Shown here in pieces: positions 17,401 to 25,461 of a DNA stretch of 64,000 bases (the first letter of the stretch is position 1; each line of letters starts with the position of its first letter). Position numbers and translations under genes: made by a program. The notes under the pieces were generated by a model. The model had not been told where the DNA came from. It made no database searches and worked only from the letters and a program-made list of their open reading frames with translations. The stretch spans positions 1 through 64,000 of the forward strand of contig CAZTDY010000008.1 of NCBI GenBank assembly GCA_964612295.1, read 5' to 3'. Origin of the DNA: CAYQJL01 sp964612295 (GTDB lineage: Bacteria; Eisenbacteria; RBG-16-71-46; CAIMUX01; WJJG01).

Positions 17401-17659
17401 GCTCTTCATCGGGGGGATTCGGGGCGCCTTGTTCTGTGACGTGGGGGCGGCCTGGGACGACCCCGAGGATTTCCGCGCCTTCCGTTGCGAAGAGGTTTCC
17501 GGGGACTGTGTGCTCGAAGACCTCAAAGCATCTGTCGGCTTGCGTGCTTCGGTCAATCTGGGCATCTTTGTGCTCAGGTGGGACCTCGTGCGCCGCAGTG
17601 CGATGACGCGCTGGAGCGGCAAGGCGAAAGGTGAGGTTTCGATCGGGTACGACTTCTAG
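14474..17659 (+). CDS. Envelope protein: zinc metalloprotease-like domain, TolB-type propeller and BamA-like barrel
   Basis: I place the start at ATG 14474 because a signal peptide with a hydrophobic core (SLLSLSIALIVTLASSA) follows. ATG 14339 has a better Shine-Dalgarno site (AAGGAGG) but would add 45 odd residues. The 1061-residue product reads in three parts. About 45-310 is a gluzincin/peptidase-MA-like domain with HELVH at 158-162 and a likely third ligand in WVMEGLAEYL (Glu about 191). About 320-600 is a six-bladed propeller with repeated WSPDG-type turns. After an acidic Pro-rich linker, about 700-1061 is a beta-barrel with the BamA/Omp85-like YTLRGF segment and a final aromatic residue. 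It should be an outer-membrane protein with a protease-propeller head; its substrate is unknown. Confidence 0.8.
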   Translation: MLYRRLREIVLSKSSGLPVRWPSLLSLSIALIVTLASSAQYASAQFFGQNKVARHDRDWRVLHSPHFDFHYYPEERDAAREALLLAERAYTRLSRIFDHEIEAPIPLLFYASQTEFRETRAVGGLIGEGTGGVTELLKRRVVVPFLGSYAELDHVLTHELVHAFQVDILSHTGFGRSMDPISWAPPLWVMEGLAEYLSTPGINRHTEMWMRDAVLDGTLLTVPQLSMVGDIRVYRFGQSLVGHIAREFGDEMLGVWFRGMARRRSLSGGTEETIGLSLGKLSADWADSLRHRYLPDLLGRRKAETYGRRLTDHADAYAAFYISPAVSPDGGEMVFISDESLYTDLYLASAIDGSHEERLLRGQRKEEYESFRFFRSSINWAPDGDHIALVTHSDGREQLIVFNVREREVVERHTPDLDEMLSPCWSPDGSQIVFVGTSQARSDLYLLDRESGSIKALTATRSSAYQPAWSPDGDKLVFVTDQGYVSARHDELFSPWRLATLDLSTGEVTLLPGQWGKHLSPHWFPDGRHLLFVSDRSGIPNLFIRDLDTGEDYQITDLTTGISGITEVGASASLSANGHRVVFSVYEQGGLNLYATREPLSLLEEAVPWRPPPAPASKEADLATWLGALEEEETTSPEPGDLPPISVEGEFLSKPVITTDPRALVIQPPGEERPLDVPPPVKTWESIDLAKVYDETWALPDSLEIEERPYKPRLSIDYAQAGGLYASGFGVLAQSTLVFSDMLGEKNLQVAVDVAGSLEEGNYLIGYSDLGSRPAFGLGLYQYWTGYGYSGVPGYVEDFEQRLLRGMRALWLHPISRFRRIEAGVDVTHETRYLYTCSDEGVSDPWDCEWTEERSDGWYLRPEAAWVYDSAVWGSTGPMSGQRTRVSGYATLGERMSQGCALDHRLYYNINRRYAVAMRGVFAGEWGDEGRRLIFGGPYTLRGFTDYPLYGSKIAFANLEFRFPFIEAFYLGWPLPLFIGGIRGALFCDVGAAWDDPEDFRAFRCEEVSGDCVLEDLKASVGLRASVNLGIFVLRWDLVRRSAMTRWSGKAKGEVSIGYDF

Positions 17660-17691
17660 TCTCGCGCTCGGGATAGACGACGGGGAGCTTC

Positions 17692-19665
17692 GTGACGCAT
17701 TCGAAAACGCTCTGGTGGCAAGGCCTACCGGCGCGGGCCTGGGCGCCCGTGGCGGTTTTTTTGCTGCTCTGGGCGGCCGCGCAATTTGCCGGCCGAGGAG
17801 GGGATGGTGGGGCCTGGGCCGATCAGGCTGTCCGTCTCGCCCAAGAGGCCCAGAGCAAGGGCCTCAGGTTCTTCGACCTGCTGTCCCCCGAAGCCGATCC
17901 GCGACTGGGCGCCGCCCTCGTCCTGGCGCGGCTGGGCGTCCCCGCAGCGGGTTTGCGTCTCGTGATGCAGCTGCTGGCCGCACTGGTCGTCTCGGGCGGT
18001 CTGCTCTTTCTGGGGCGGGCACGTACCCGCGAGAGGGGTGACGGGCTGGGCGCCTTCCTGGTCGCGGTGTCGCCGGTGACCCTGTTGGCCGCGCTCAGGG
18101 CCGACCCGCATCTCGGTCTCGGACTGGCGTTCCTCCTTCTCTTGCGCGATGGGGCGCCTCGCTGGCTGCAGATCCTGCTCTTGAGTTGGGGCTTGAGCTG
18201 GAGTCCCTGGGCCTGGGCGGGGCTCCTGGTGATCCCTTTGGGCTCTCTACTCAGCGCTCGGGGGCATCGCTCGCGAGGCCCGATCGTGATGCTGCTTGCG
18301 GCCATGCTCATGTGGTTTCTGAATCCGATGGCGCTCCTTCACCCCATTGCCTGGTTTCAGGGGATGTTGCAGGAGGCGCGCCTGAGCGGCCTTCTAGGCG
18401 GCGACACGCTCATGGGCCTTAGGCCCGGTTGGTGGCCCGCGGAAGGAAGCCTCCACTGGGCAGGACTGGTTCTGCTGCTGGGTGGGGCGCTCTCCTGGCC
18501 GGGCCGGATGCGGGCCGGGAATCTGCGGCCACTGGTTCTGATCGTGCTCGCGCTGCTGGGTATGCGCGGCGGCTTCGTGGGGGATGTGCCGCAGCTGATC
18601 TTGCTGCCCTGGGCGGCCGGGGAGATCGGGCGGTTTGTCGGTGTCGCCGGGGGGTGGGTCCTGCGGCAACGCGGCAATCGGGCGACGGCAACGGTCGTTC
18701 AGGTGCTTCTCGTGCTCATTCCCATGGTCTTTCTCCTGCGGGTCGGCGCACAACGGATCCCGATGCCCGAGGCCGGTATCGAGCCTGAGCAAGACGTGGC
18801 GGCTTGGCTCGAAGCAGAGCTCGAGCCCGGGAGCCGGGTGCTCCATGACGCGGGTTTCACGCCTCCGGCAAGCTCGCGCCTCGTCTATCTGCCGCTGCCG
18901 TATCACGCGGTGGAGCCGGAGCGCTACCGGGGCGCCTACTGGCGGGGCTGGTTTCAGAGTTTCCGCGCATTCGTCGCCAGCGAACGGCTGGTGGTCCGCT
19001 ATCTGCGCGAAGAGAAGAACAGCCCGTCGGTCATCCGCTTCTACGCGGAGCGAACCGGGGAAGCCCGAACGGAGAGGACTTTCGGCACCCAGGCCGGGCG
19101 GCGCACCCGGGTCCTGCTCTTCACCCCCGATCCGGACCTGGCGTTCGCCGACGGTTGGCGGCACCGGATCGCGGGCGGCCAGGCATCCGGGTTGCCGGGT
19201 GAGTTCCTGGCGGGTCTGGGGGCCAGCCTGGTGCGATCCGAACGACCGGGGGCGGCGGCGGAGCTGCTGGAGGAGGCCATCAGCGCTGGGTACCGGGACC
19301 TGGGGGTCTATATCAATCTCGCCAATGCGCAGCTGGCGCTCGAGCGAACCTTCGAAGCGGGTCGCGTCCTGGATGAGGCCAGGAGGCACCACCCGGAGTC
19401 GATCGAGCTGCAGTACAACCTCGGCATGGTCCTCGTTCGGGCCAAGCTCTGGGACCGGGCGCTCCGGACGCTGCTGAGGGTCCAGCAGGCCTGGCCGCGG
19501 TCCGCATCGGTGGCCTATCTGATCGGGCTCACCCTGGCGAACGAGGGTCGCCTGGAGGCCGCCCGCGAACAGCTCACGAGGGCCCTCGATCTGGGTCTGG
19601 CCGGCGCGGAGCGTGAGCACGCGGCACAGTTGCTCCAAACCGCCGGCGGGCAGGTGGGGGAATGA
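17692..19665 (+). CDS. Polytopic membrane protein with C-terminal TPRs (GT-C-like)
   Basis: GTG 17692 is preceded by GGGGAG at 17681-17686. The 657-residue product has roughly nine to ten hydrophobic segments in the first 360 residues. A soluble region with AWLEAELEPGSRVLHDAGF (the usual post-membrane domain of GT-C glycosyltransferases) comes next, then about four TPR-like helical pairs from residue 500 (YINLANAQLALERTFEAGRVL, LQYNLGMVLVRAKLWDRALRTLL). I do not see a clear catalytic acidic motif, so glycosyltransferase activity is a guess from shape. The last four bases overlap the start of the heptosyltransferase fusion, so a shared role in envelope glycan or O-antigen synthesis is plausible. 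Confidence 0.65.
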   Translation: MTHSKTLWWQGLPARAWAPVAVFLLLWAAAQFAGRGGDGGAWADQAVRLAQEAQSKGLRFFDLLSPEADPRLGAALVLARLGVPAAGLRLVMQLLAALVVSGGLLFLGRARTRERGDGLGAFLVAVSPVTLLAALRADPHLGLGLAFLLLLRDGAPRWLQILLLSWGLSWSPWAWAGLLVIPLGSLLSARGHRSRGPIVMLLAAMLMWFLNPMALLHPIAWFQGMLQEARLSGLLGGDTLMGLRPGWWPAEGSLHWAGLVLLLGGALSWPGRMRAGNLRPLVLIVLALLGMRGGFVGDVPQLILLPWAAGEIGRFVGVAGGWVLRQRGNRATATVVQVLLVLIPMVFLLRVGAQRIPMPEAGIEPEQDVAAWLEAELEPGSRVLHDAGFTPPASSRLVYLPLPYHAVEPERYRGAYWRGWFQSFRAFVASERLVVRYLREEKNSPSVIRFYAERTGEARTERTFGTQAGRRTRVLLFTPDPDLAFADGWRHRIAGGQASGLPGEFLAGLGASLVRSERPGAAAELLEEAISAGYRDLGVYINLANAQLALERTFEAGRVLDEARRHHPESIELQYNLGMVLVRAKLWDRALRTLLRVQQAWPRSASVAYLIGLTLANEGRLEAAREQLTRALDLGLAGAEREHAAQLLQTAGGQVGE

Positions 19666-21242
19666 TGCGTATTCTGGTTCGCCTTCCCAATTGGGTGGGG
19701 GACGCCTTGCTGGCCCTCCCGAGCCTGGAAGGTCTGGTCGCGGCGGCTCCGGGAGAGCTGGTGTTCGCGGGCCGGGCGCTTCTGCTTGAGCTCACCGCGC
19801 ACCTGAGCCCTACATCCCGAAGGTTTCTCTTGCGGAAGGGCGCCGAGCCCGGTTTGCGTCGGGCGGCGGCGACCTGGGCGTTCCGGCGGGCGGACATCGA
19901 TGTTGCGCTCATCCTCACACCCTCTTTCTCCTCCGCGCTCATCGCCTGGGGCGCCGGCATCCGGGAACGAATCGGGTGGGCCGAGCAGGGCCGGGGTTCG
20001 CTTCTCACCACCAGCGTTCCCCGCGAACCCAGGGGGAGCCGCCACATCACCCGAGAATTCGAGACCCTCGTCCGCGAGGTTGGGGCAGAGGAGTTTCCGC
20101 CCGACCCCCAGTTGCCCTTCCACCCGGCTGCCGATCGATCTGCCGCCCGGCATCTTGAGGACTCGGGGCTCGCCTGCGGTCTGGGCGGGGACGAGCCGCC
20201 GCTCGTGGCGCTCTGCCCCGGGGTCAAGTATGGGCCGGCCAAGCAGTGGCCCACAGGCCATTTCCGCGCACTGAGGGAAGCGCTGGAAGCGGCCGGCCTG
20301 GGCGGGATCGTGGTCGGCGCCCCCGAAGATCGCCGAATGGGCGAAGCGATTCTCGACGGAGCCGGTCCCCTCTGGCACAACCTGGCGGGCGCCGGCGGCA
20401 TTCTGGTCAGCGCGGCGCTCCTTCGCCGCTGCCGCGTGGCCGTCTGCAACGATACCGGCGTCATGCACCTGGCCGCGGCGGTCGGCACTCCGGTGGCGGC
20501 TCTGTTTGGACCGACCGACCCGAACTGGACCGGCCCCCGGGGTGCTGGGCACCGGATCTTGAGGGAGCCGTGCGATTGTTCCCCCTGTTACGAGCGGATC
20601 TGCCCGCATGGGCAGCCGGCGCCCTGCATGGCGCGCCTTGTCCCGGAAACCGTGCTGGCCGCGGTGCAAGCGGAGGTCCAGCGGCCAGGGGCCGGCCAGC
20701 CGGCCATCTTCCTGGACCGTGACGGGACGCTCTGCGCGTTGGTGCCCTATCTTGCGGATCCGGCGCGGGCGAAGCTGATCCCCCTGGCTGCCCGCGCGCT
20801 CAGGGAGGCGTCCGACGCGGGATACCGGCTGGTGGTGGTGTCGAATCAATCGGGGGTGGCTCGGGGCATGTTCGATGCGGCCGCGGTGGATGCGGTCAAC
20901 GAAGCGCTCGCCAGACAGTTGGCCGAGGAGGGCGTGCACGTCGATCGTTTCGAGTACTGTCCGCACCATCCGGAGTTCACCGGCCCCTGCCTCTGCCGGA
21001 AACCGGCGCCGGGAATGTTGCGCATCGCGGCACGGGAGCTAGGGCTCGACTTGCGGCGGTCCTGGATGATTGGAGATGCGGCGGCCGACCTCGAGGCCGG
21101 TGTTCGGGCCGGATGCCGAAGTCTTCTGGTGCGGACCGGCTACGGCGCTGAGGTGGAGGTCGAGCCCGGTTCGGTCTCGTCCGCAACGGAAATCTCAGAC
21201 GATCTTCCCTCTGCGATCCGCTGGTTGCTGGACTCGGACTGA
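19662..21242 (+). CDS. Fusion of GT9 heptosyltransferase with GmhB-like heptose bisphosphate phosphatase
   Basis: Residues 1 to about 345 form a GT9 (WaaF/RfaF-type) heptosyltransferase. It starts MMRILVRLPNWVGDALLALP and has the ADP-heptose-binding CPGVKYGPAKQWP and NDTGVMHLAAAVGTPVAALFGPTDP regions. Residues about 347-526 form a HAD phosphatase of the GmhB type: FLDRDGTL with Asp 352 and Asp 354, VVSNQSGVARG, MIGDAAADLEAG, and the zinc loop Cys433-x-His435...Cys443-x-Cys445. GmhB removes a phosphate from heptose 1,7-bisphosphate on the way to ADP-heptose, so one chain would both help make the donor precursor and transfer heptose to LPS lipid A-core. Its 3' end overlaps the opposite-strand gene by 103 bases. 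Confidence 0.88.
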   Translation: MMRILVRLPNWVGDALLALPSLEGLVAAAPGELVFAGRALLLELTAHLSPTSRRFLLRKGAEPGLRRAAATWAFRRADIDVALILTPSFSSALIAWGAGIRERIGWAEQGRGSLLTTSVPREPRGSRHITREFETLVREVGAEEFPPDPQLPFHPAADRSAARHLEDSGLACGLGGDEPPLVALCPGVKYGPAKQWPTGHFRALREALEAAGLGGIVVGAPEDRRMGEAILDGAGPLWHNLAGAGGILVSAALLRRCRVAVCNDTGVMHLAAAVGTPVAALFGPTDPNWTGPRGAGHRILREPCDCSPCYERICPHGQPAPCMARLVPETVLAAVQAEVQRPGAGQPAIFLDRDGTLCALVPYLADPARAKLIPLAARALREASDAGYRLVVVSNQSGVARGMFDAAAVDAVNEALARQLAEEGVHVDRFEYCPHHPEFTGPCLCRKPAPGMLRIAARELGLDLRRSWMIGDAAADLEAGVRAGCRSLLVRTGYGAEVEVEPGSVSSATEISDDLPSAIRWLLDSD

Positions 21243-22351
21243 GAGGCACCGGCCGGGACGTTGTTCTTCCCCCTGCCCCAGGTGTATCCCGTTCCATCGG
21301 CCGTGACCGTCCAGGCGCCGGAGCGCTTGGACAACCGCTCGGCGGCCTTCCCCGACAGCAGCTTTTCCTCGACCAGGTCGTTGGCGTCGACCGGGTAATG
21401 TCCCCGGCGGAGACGGTAGGCTTCCATCAACTGGGCCATTGCGAAGTCGGCCCGGGAGGTCTCGGCGGTGGGGGCGAGGAACGAGAAGTGGCTATTCTGT
21501 TCCCAGCGCGGCGGGAAATGGGCGAGAAGAGTCTGGATTCCCAGGGTGACACCGACCAGCAGAACCAGGCTCCCGGCCGTGATGGGAATCCACTTCCAGC
21601 GAGCGCCCCGCTGCCAGACCATGTCCATCCACGGTCCGGAAGGGATCCATTCGGCCAGATCGATGATCCCCTCATCCCGGAGGATGCGCACAGCTCGGTA
21701 GAGGTCGTATGCCGGAAGGGCCGAAGCGGCTGCGATCTCCTGTAGGCTCAGGCGACCGTCGACCCGGGAGAGGACCGCCCCCGCGAACCGATCCGGGTGA
21801 TTGGCGTGATCGGAACCCGGAACGAGGCGGGGGATCATCCCCGGGGGAAGCTCGGCGGCCTGCAGGTCGGCGAGTTCATCGATCCGCCGCATGCTCTCCA
21901 TGAGGAACCCCTCGACCTTCCAGGGTCCGCTCAGCTTGCTGGGGGTTTCCACCTTGCCGGAATGGAACTGAAACCGACCGCTGGGCCAGCTCAGGATGTC
22001 ATCGAAGACGGTCTGGAGATAGAGGTCGTAGGCCTCGTTGAGATCGTCTTCGAAGATCTTGCAGAGTTTCGGGAGCAGATCGACGGGGTTGATGGGCCCG
22101 GCGCCCGGGAAGTTGAGCCAGGCTTTGGCGTCATCTTCGCTGAGGTAGCCCGCTTCGATCAGGAGCCGGGGAAACAGGTCCTCGAGCTTCAGCGGTGCGA
22201 CGTGGGCCGCATGCAGGAGGCCGTCCTCGAACACGAAGCTCGCCGACCGATTGTGTCCGGTGATCTCGAGGGTCCCCGTCTTCTGCTGGAGGGCGATCAG
22301 CTGGAAGGTCTCCAGCGCGCCGAATTCCTGTATCGTCCCCTGTAGTGCCAT
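21140..22351 (-). CDS. DUF4388-type (PatA N-terminal-like) protein with one membrane helix
   Basis: The first 115 residues (MALQGTIQEFGALETFQLIALQQKTGTLEI in two parts, FVFEDGLLHAAHV) match the DUF4388 fold seen in bacterial gliding, motility and signalling proteins. A second region with LQEIAAASALPAYDLYRAVRILRDEGII resembles a winged helix. One transmembrane helix (ITAGSLVLLVGVTLGIQTLL, about 278-297) is followed by a short extracytoplasmic domain ending in a Ser- and Glu-rich tail. AAAGGAA precedes the ATG. It is the second gene of a minus-strand pair, 21 bases after the Cys-rich TPR membrane protein, and probably interacts with it. The function is unknown. Confidence 0.7.
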   Translation of the reverse strand: MALQGTIQEFGALETFQLIALQQKTGTLEITGHNRSASFVFEDGLLHAAHVAPLKLEDLFPRLLIEAGYLSEDDAKAWLNFPGAGPINPVDLLPKLCKIFEDDLNEAYDLYLQTVFDDILSWPSGRFQFHSGKVETPSKLSGPWKVEGFLMESMRRIDELADLQAAELPPGMIPRLVPGSDHANHPDRFAGAVLSRVDGRLSLQEIAAASALPAYDLYRAVRILRDEGIIDLAEWIPSGPWMDMVWQRGARWKWIPITAGSLVLLVGVTLGIQTLLAHFPPRWEQNSHFSFLAPTAETSRADFAMAQLMEAYRLRRGHYPVDANDLVEEKLLSGKAAERLSKRSGAWTVTADGTGYTWGRGKNNVPAGASQSESSNQRIAEGRSSEISVADETEPGSTSTSAP

Positions 22352-22372
22352 CGTTCCTTTCGACCGGCCGAG

Positions 22373-24295
22373 TTAGGCCGCGTCCCTCTGTTGGGCATCG
22401 GGTTGGGCCGTGCCCAAGAAACGTTTCAGATTGCTTCGCTTGCGCATCCCGTGGAGTTCCGTCGAGACCACCCAGGCCTCCAGGCACAGAATGAGGATGA
22501 GGGGCACCACGTGCGCGGGCCAGGAGATCTCATCCAGATAGGTCCAGGGCAGCGGCTTGATGGGGAGCCCGCCGGTCGCCAGCCAGATGACGGCCAGCGC
22601 GAGCAGGAAGAGCTGCACGAATCCCCGCTCCGTGCGGTTTCGGAGAATGGCCCCCAGGCCGGGCAAGCCGAAGCGCCCCAGGTCCAGGAGGTGGTCCCGC
22701 CAGCGGTCATGGCGGCCGAGCAATCGCGACAGGAGAAGCTGCGTGTACTGCGCGTTGGCCCAACGTCCCGCGGAGAGGGCGCACTCGGCGCAGAAGACCC
22801 GGCGCTCACGCCGTTTCATACACCGCCGGCAGACAGTCCGTCCACACTGGCAGCAGCTGTGGACCCTGAGTCGTCCGTGCCAGCGGGTGGAGAGCGTCAA
22901 CACGAGCGGGATCAGGAGCATACCCGGCCACAGCAGGACCGGATTCTGTCCGGGGAACAGCAGGGCCAGGGAGCGAGGCATCGCGAACGTCTCGCTCTGC
23001 GGCGATCGCGCGAGGACCCTCCAGAGGTCCGAGGCGGTGAGCCGCTCTTCGATCAGGTCGTCGGACTGATCGAGCAGGCGTAGGCGCTCCTCGCTGCGGA
23101 CCCGGCGGGAGTTCAGGTGGAACGCCGTGCGCATCTCGCGGTCGGCTTTGAGGAAAAGCGAGGCGCGCGCATAGGCCTTCGACAGGTTGTAGCGCAGCAG
23201 GAATCGTTTGGGATCCTGTTCCACGGCCGCGACAAAGCGCCGGATCGCGGTTTCGACGTCGCCGGTCCGGTACGCCAGAATGCCCCAGGCGGAGAGGAAT
23301 CGATCATCCGGCAGCGGCCTGAACGTCTCCGACTGCGCGAGGGCCACGCGGGCCCGATCGAGCAGATTCCCCTGCCGGGCCAGGAGTGACTCGGTGAAGT
23401 AGAGGGCGCCCTCCTCCGGGTACCGCTGCTGAAGCCGGTCGAGTTCCGCCACCGTTTCGGTGCAGTAGCCGCTGTGTTGTGCACGCCAGAGGGTTGGAAC
23501 AGGGTGCGTGGGGTCGGCCGGGGCGACCAGATCGTCGAGGATGAACAGCCCCAGCGGCGTGATCAGAACGAGAATCAGGAATCCGGCGGCGAATCGCCTC
23601 TCGTTGGTTTTCAGGATCGGGTAGGCGGCCGCGAGAAGGATCACTGCCCACAGCAACCACCCCAGGTTCCATAGCAGGGGCAAGGCCAGAACGCCCCAGA
23701 CGGTCCATTTGGCCACGCGTCGGGGGAACACCACCTGGGCATGTTCCCAGAACAGGTGGTGCAGGGTCCGGATATGCCGCCCGAAGACAAAAACCGCCGT
23801 GACGACGGCGGCCAGGAGCATCGAGAAGAAGAGGACGATGAACAGATTCGACGCGATCAGCTGCTGGGCGAGGAAATCGTCATAGAGCCTTTCGGGCAGA
23901 TGCAGCAGCCCCGATGCGGTTTCCTGGGGTTTCCGCCACCAGAGATGGCGGGCCGCGGCGAGGTGGGGCGTCACGAGGGTCCCATCCAGCTGGGCGGCGC
24001 GATGCCAATAGGCTCCGGCGCCCTCAAAATCGCCGCCCGAGAGGGCCGTCCAGCCGCGGTAACAGGTCGCGATCGAGAGCGGCCGATGCGTGATACACCC
24101 GGTCACGGCCATCTGGGCCTCGATCGAATCCGGATGCGTGCTGCCCCGGTAGACGGCAGGCGCGGCCCCATGCGGAGTCAAGGGCACCTCGAGCTCTGCG
24201 AACGCAGCCGCGGAACACAGGGCAGCGCCCAGGATCACGCCCAGCGCGAGTCTAATCACAAGCGGCCGGTTGGCCTTTTCCGTTGACACCCCCAA
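22373..24295 (-). CDS. Membrane TPR protein with Cys-rich zinc-binding-like insert
   Basis: The start is TTG 24295 or GTG 24289, with GGAAGGACG just upstream. The 640-residue product has a signal peptide or first helix (LALGVILGAALCSAAAFA) and an extracytoplasmic TPR-like region. Two or three membrane helices (about 155-260), a longer TPR region (about 280-420) and a helix near 470-490 follow. A Cys cluster then holds three CxxC pairs (CCQC, CRRC, CAEC) at about 500-525, which should bind zinc, and two more helices lie near the end. I do not recognise the family. The pairing with the DUF4388 gene suggests an envelope-spanning assembly or signalling complex. Confidence 0.65.
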   Translation of the reverse strand: MGVSTEKANRPLVIRLALGVILGAALCSAAAFAELEVPLTPHGAAPAVYRGSTHPDSIEAQMAVTGCITHRPLSIATCYRGWTALSGGDFEGAGAYWHRAAQLDGTLVTPHLAAARHLWWRKPQETASGLLHLPERLYDDFLAQQLIASNLFIVLFFSMLLAAVVTAVFVFGRHIRTLHHLFWEHAQVVFPRRVAKWTVWGVLALPLLWNLGWLLWAVILLAAAYPILKTNERRFAAGFLILVLITPLGLFILDDLVAPADPTHPVPTLWRAQHSGYCTETVAELDRLQQRYPEEGALYFTESLLARQGNLLDRARVALAQSETFRPLPDDRFLSAWGILAYRTGDVETAIRRFVAAVEQDPKRFLLRYNLSKAYARASLFLKADREMRTAFHLNSRRVRSEERLRLLDQSDDLIEERLTASDLWRVLARSPQSETFAMPRSLALLFPGQNPVLLWPGMLLIPLVLTLSTRWHGRLRVHSCCQCGRTVCRRCMKRRERRVFCAECALSAGRWANAQYTQLLLSRLLGRHDRWRDHLLDLGRFGLPGLGAILRNRTERGFVQLFLLALAVIWLATGGLPIKPLPWTYLDEISWPAHVVPLILILCLEAWVVSTELHGMRKRSNLKRFLGTAQPDAQQRDAA

Positions 24296-24470
24296 GCGTC
24301 CTTCCTAGAGTCCGTGCGAGGTATTTTCAGACTGCTTCACAAGTTTCCTCTATGTATCGGCGGATGGGAGGGATTCCTTGAAGCCGAGGCGCGGGCCGAT
24401 GGGGGGGCTCGGGCGGGTCCTGACCTCGGACGTGGAAGGGATCGACCGGTCCCTCAGAATGGTTTGGACC

Positions 24471-24500
24471 TTGACAGTTTCGGCCCTCCATTTCTATTAT
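24471..24500 (+). promoter_or_regulatory. Strong sigma-70-type promoter of the exbB operon
   Basis: TTGACA (24471-24476), 18 bases, then TATTAT (24495-24500) gives a near-consensus promoter with a predicted start near 24507 and a leader of about 130 bases. The rest of the 340-base divergent gap (24296-24635) shows no gene. No Fur-box-like repeat is obvious around the promoter. Confidence 0.75.
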
Positions 24501-24635
24501 AGGAAAGACTTTATCGTAGAGGGCTATGCGTGAGGCAGGGCCTAGGGCCTTTAGGTTTGGACCGCTACCGACTTGCGGGGGCGGCGTTAGCGCGCATCGG
24601 GGACGGGTCCCCGGGGGCAGGGAGAAAGGGTACGC

Positions 24636-25415
24636 ATGAGACTCGGCAAACTCCGCAGTTGGCGTTTGGGTGGAGCACTCATCCTTCTCATCGGTTTCGG
24701 ATTGATCATCTCACCGGCTTTCGCACAAGAGCCGGCGGAACCTGTTGATGCGGCGGCCGCGGAGGCTGCCGGGGATGAAATCGTCACCAGTGAAAGGCAG
24801 AGTGGAGCTCTGGAGCTGTTCGACAAGGGCGGAAACTTCATGTGGCCGCTCCTCTTCTTGGCAGTGCTTGGATTGGCAGTCATTCTGGAGCGTCTCTTCT
24901 CCTTGCAGCGAGCCCACACCAACACGCGCGACCTCATGGCCTCGCTGGTGTCGAGCCTGAAGGAGGCGGGGGGAGTCGACAAGGCCAAGAACATCTGCAT
25001 GCGAACGCGTGGTCCCATCGCGGCCATTCTCCATGCGGGCCTGTCCAAGGTGGAGAAGGGGCCCTCGGCCGTTGAGAAGGCGATCGAGGATTCCGGCCAC
25101 ATCGAGATGGCCTTCCTCCAGCGCGGTCTGCCCGTGTTGTCCACCGTGGCCAACATTGCTCCGCTGCTCGGCTTCCTCGGGACGGTCTCGGGTATGATCA
25201 ACGCGTTCGAGGCCATCGCCGCCGCGGAGCAGGTCAGCGCCAAGGTCGTGGCCAGTGGTATCTCGGAAGCTCTGATCACCACGATGTCGGGTCTGGTCAT
25301 CGCGATCCCGGCCCAGGCCATGTACAACTACTTCATGGCCCGGATCGACCGATTCGTGTTGGAGATGGAGGAGACCTCCGTGGAGCTCCTCGACGTCCTG
25401 ACCGACCAGGCCTAG
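24636..25415 (+). CDS. exbB: ExbB/TolQ-family proton channel protein
   Basis: This is an inner-membrane motor subunit that uses the proton gradient to energise TonB or Tol partners. The 259-residue protein has an N-terminal signal-like helix ending FAQ (about 10-31), which is common in ExbB of FCB bacteria. It then has the three MotA/TolQ/ExbB helices, with the conserved GLLGTV-type stretch here read as LLGFLGTVSGMINAF and ISEALITTMSGLVIAIPAQAMYNY. It starts a four-gene unit exbB-exbD-exbD-tonB. The encoded TonB argues for ExbB rather than TolQ. Confidence 0.92.
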   Translation: MRLGKLRSWRLGGALILLIGFGLIISPAFAQEPAEPVDAAAAEAAGDEIVTSERQSGALELFDKGGNFMWPLLFLAVLGLAVILERLFSLQRAHTNTRDLMASLVSSLKEAGGVDKAKNICMRTRGPIAAILHAGLSKVEKGPSAVEKAIEDSGHIEMAFLQRGLPVLSTVANIAPLLGFLGTVSGMINAFEAIAAAEQVSAKVVASGISEALITTMSGLVIAIPAQAMYNYFMARIDRFVLEMEETSVELLDVLTDQA

Positions 25416-25461
25416 TCTATTTGTAGGATAGACCGCGCAAACGTGGGCGAGGTAATCAGGT

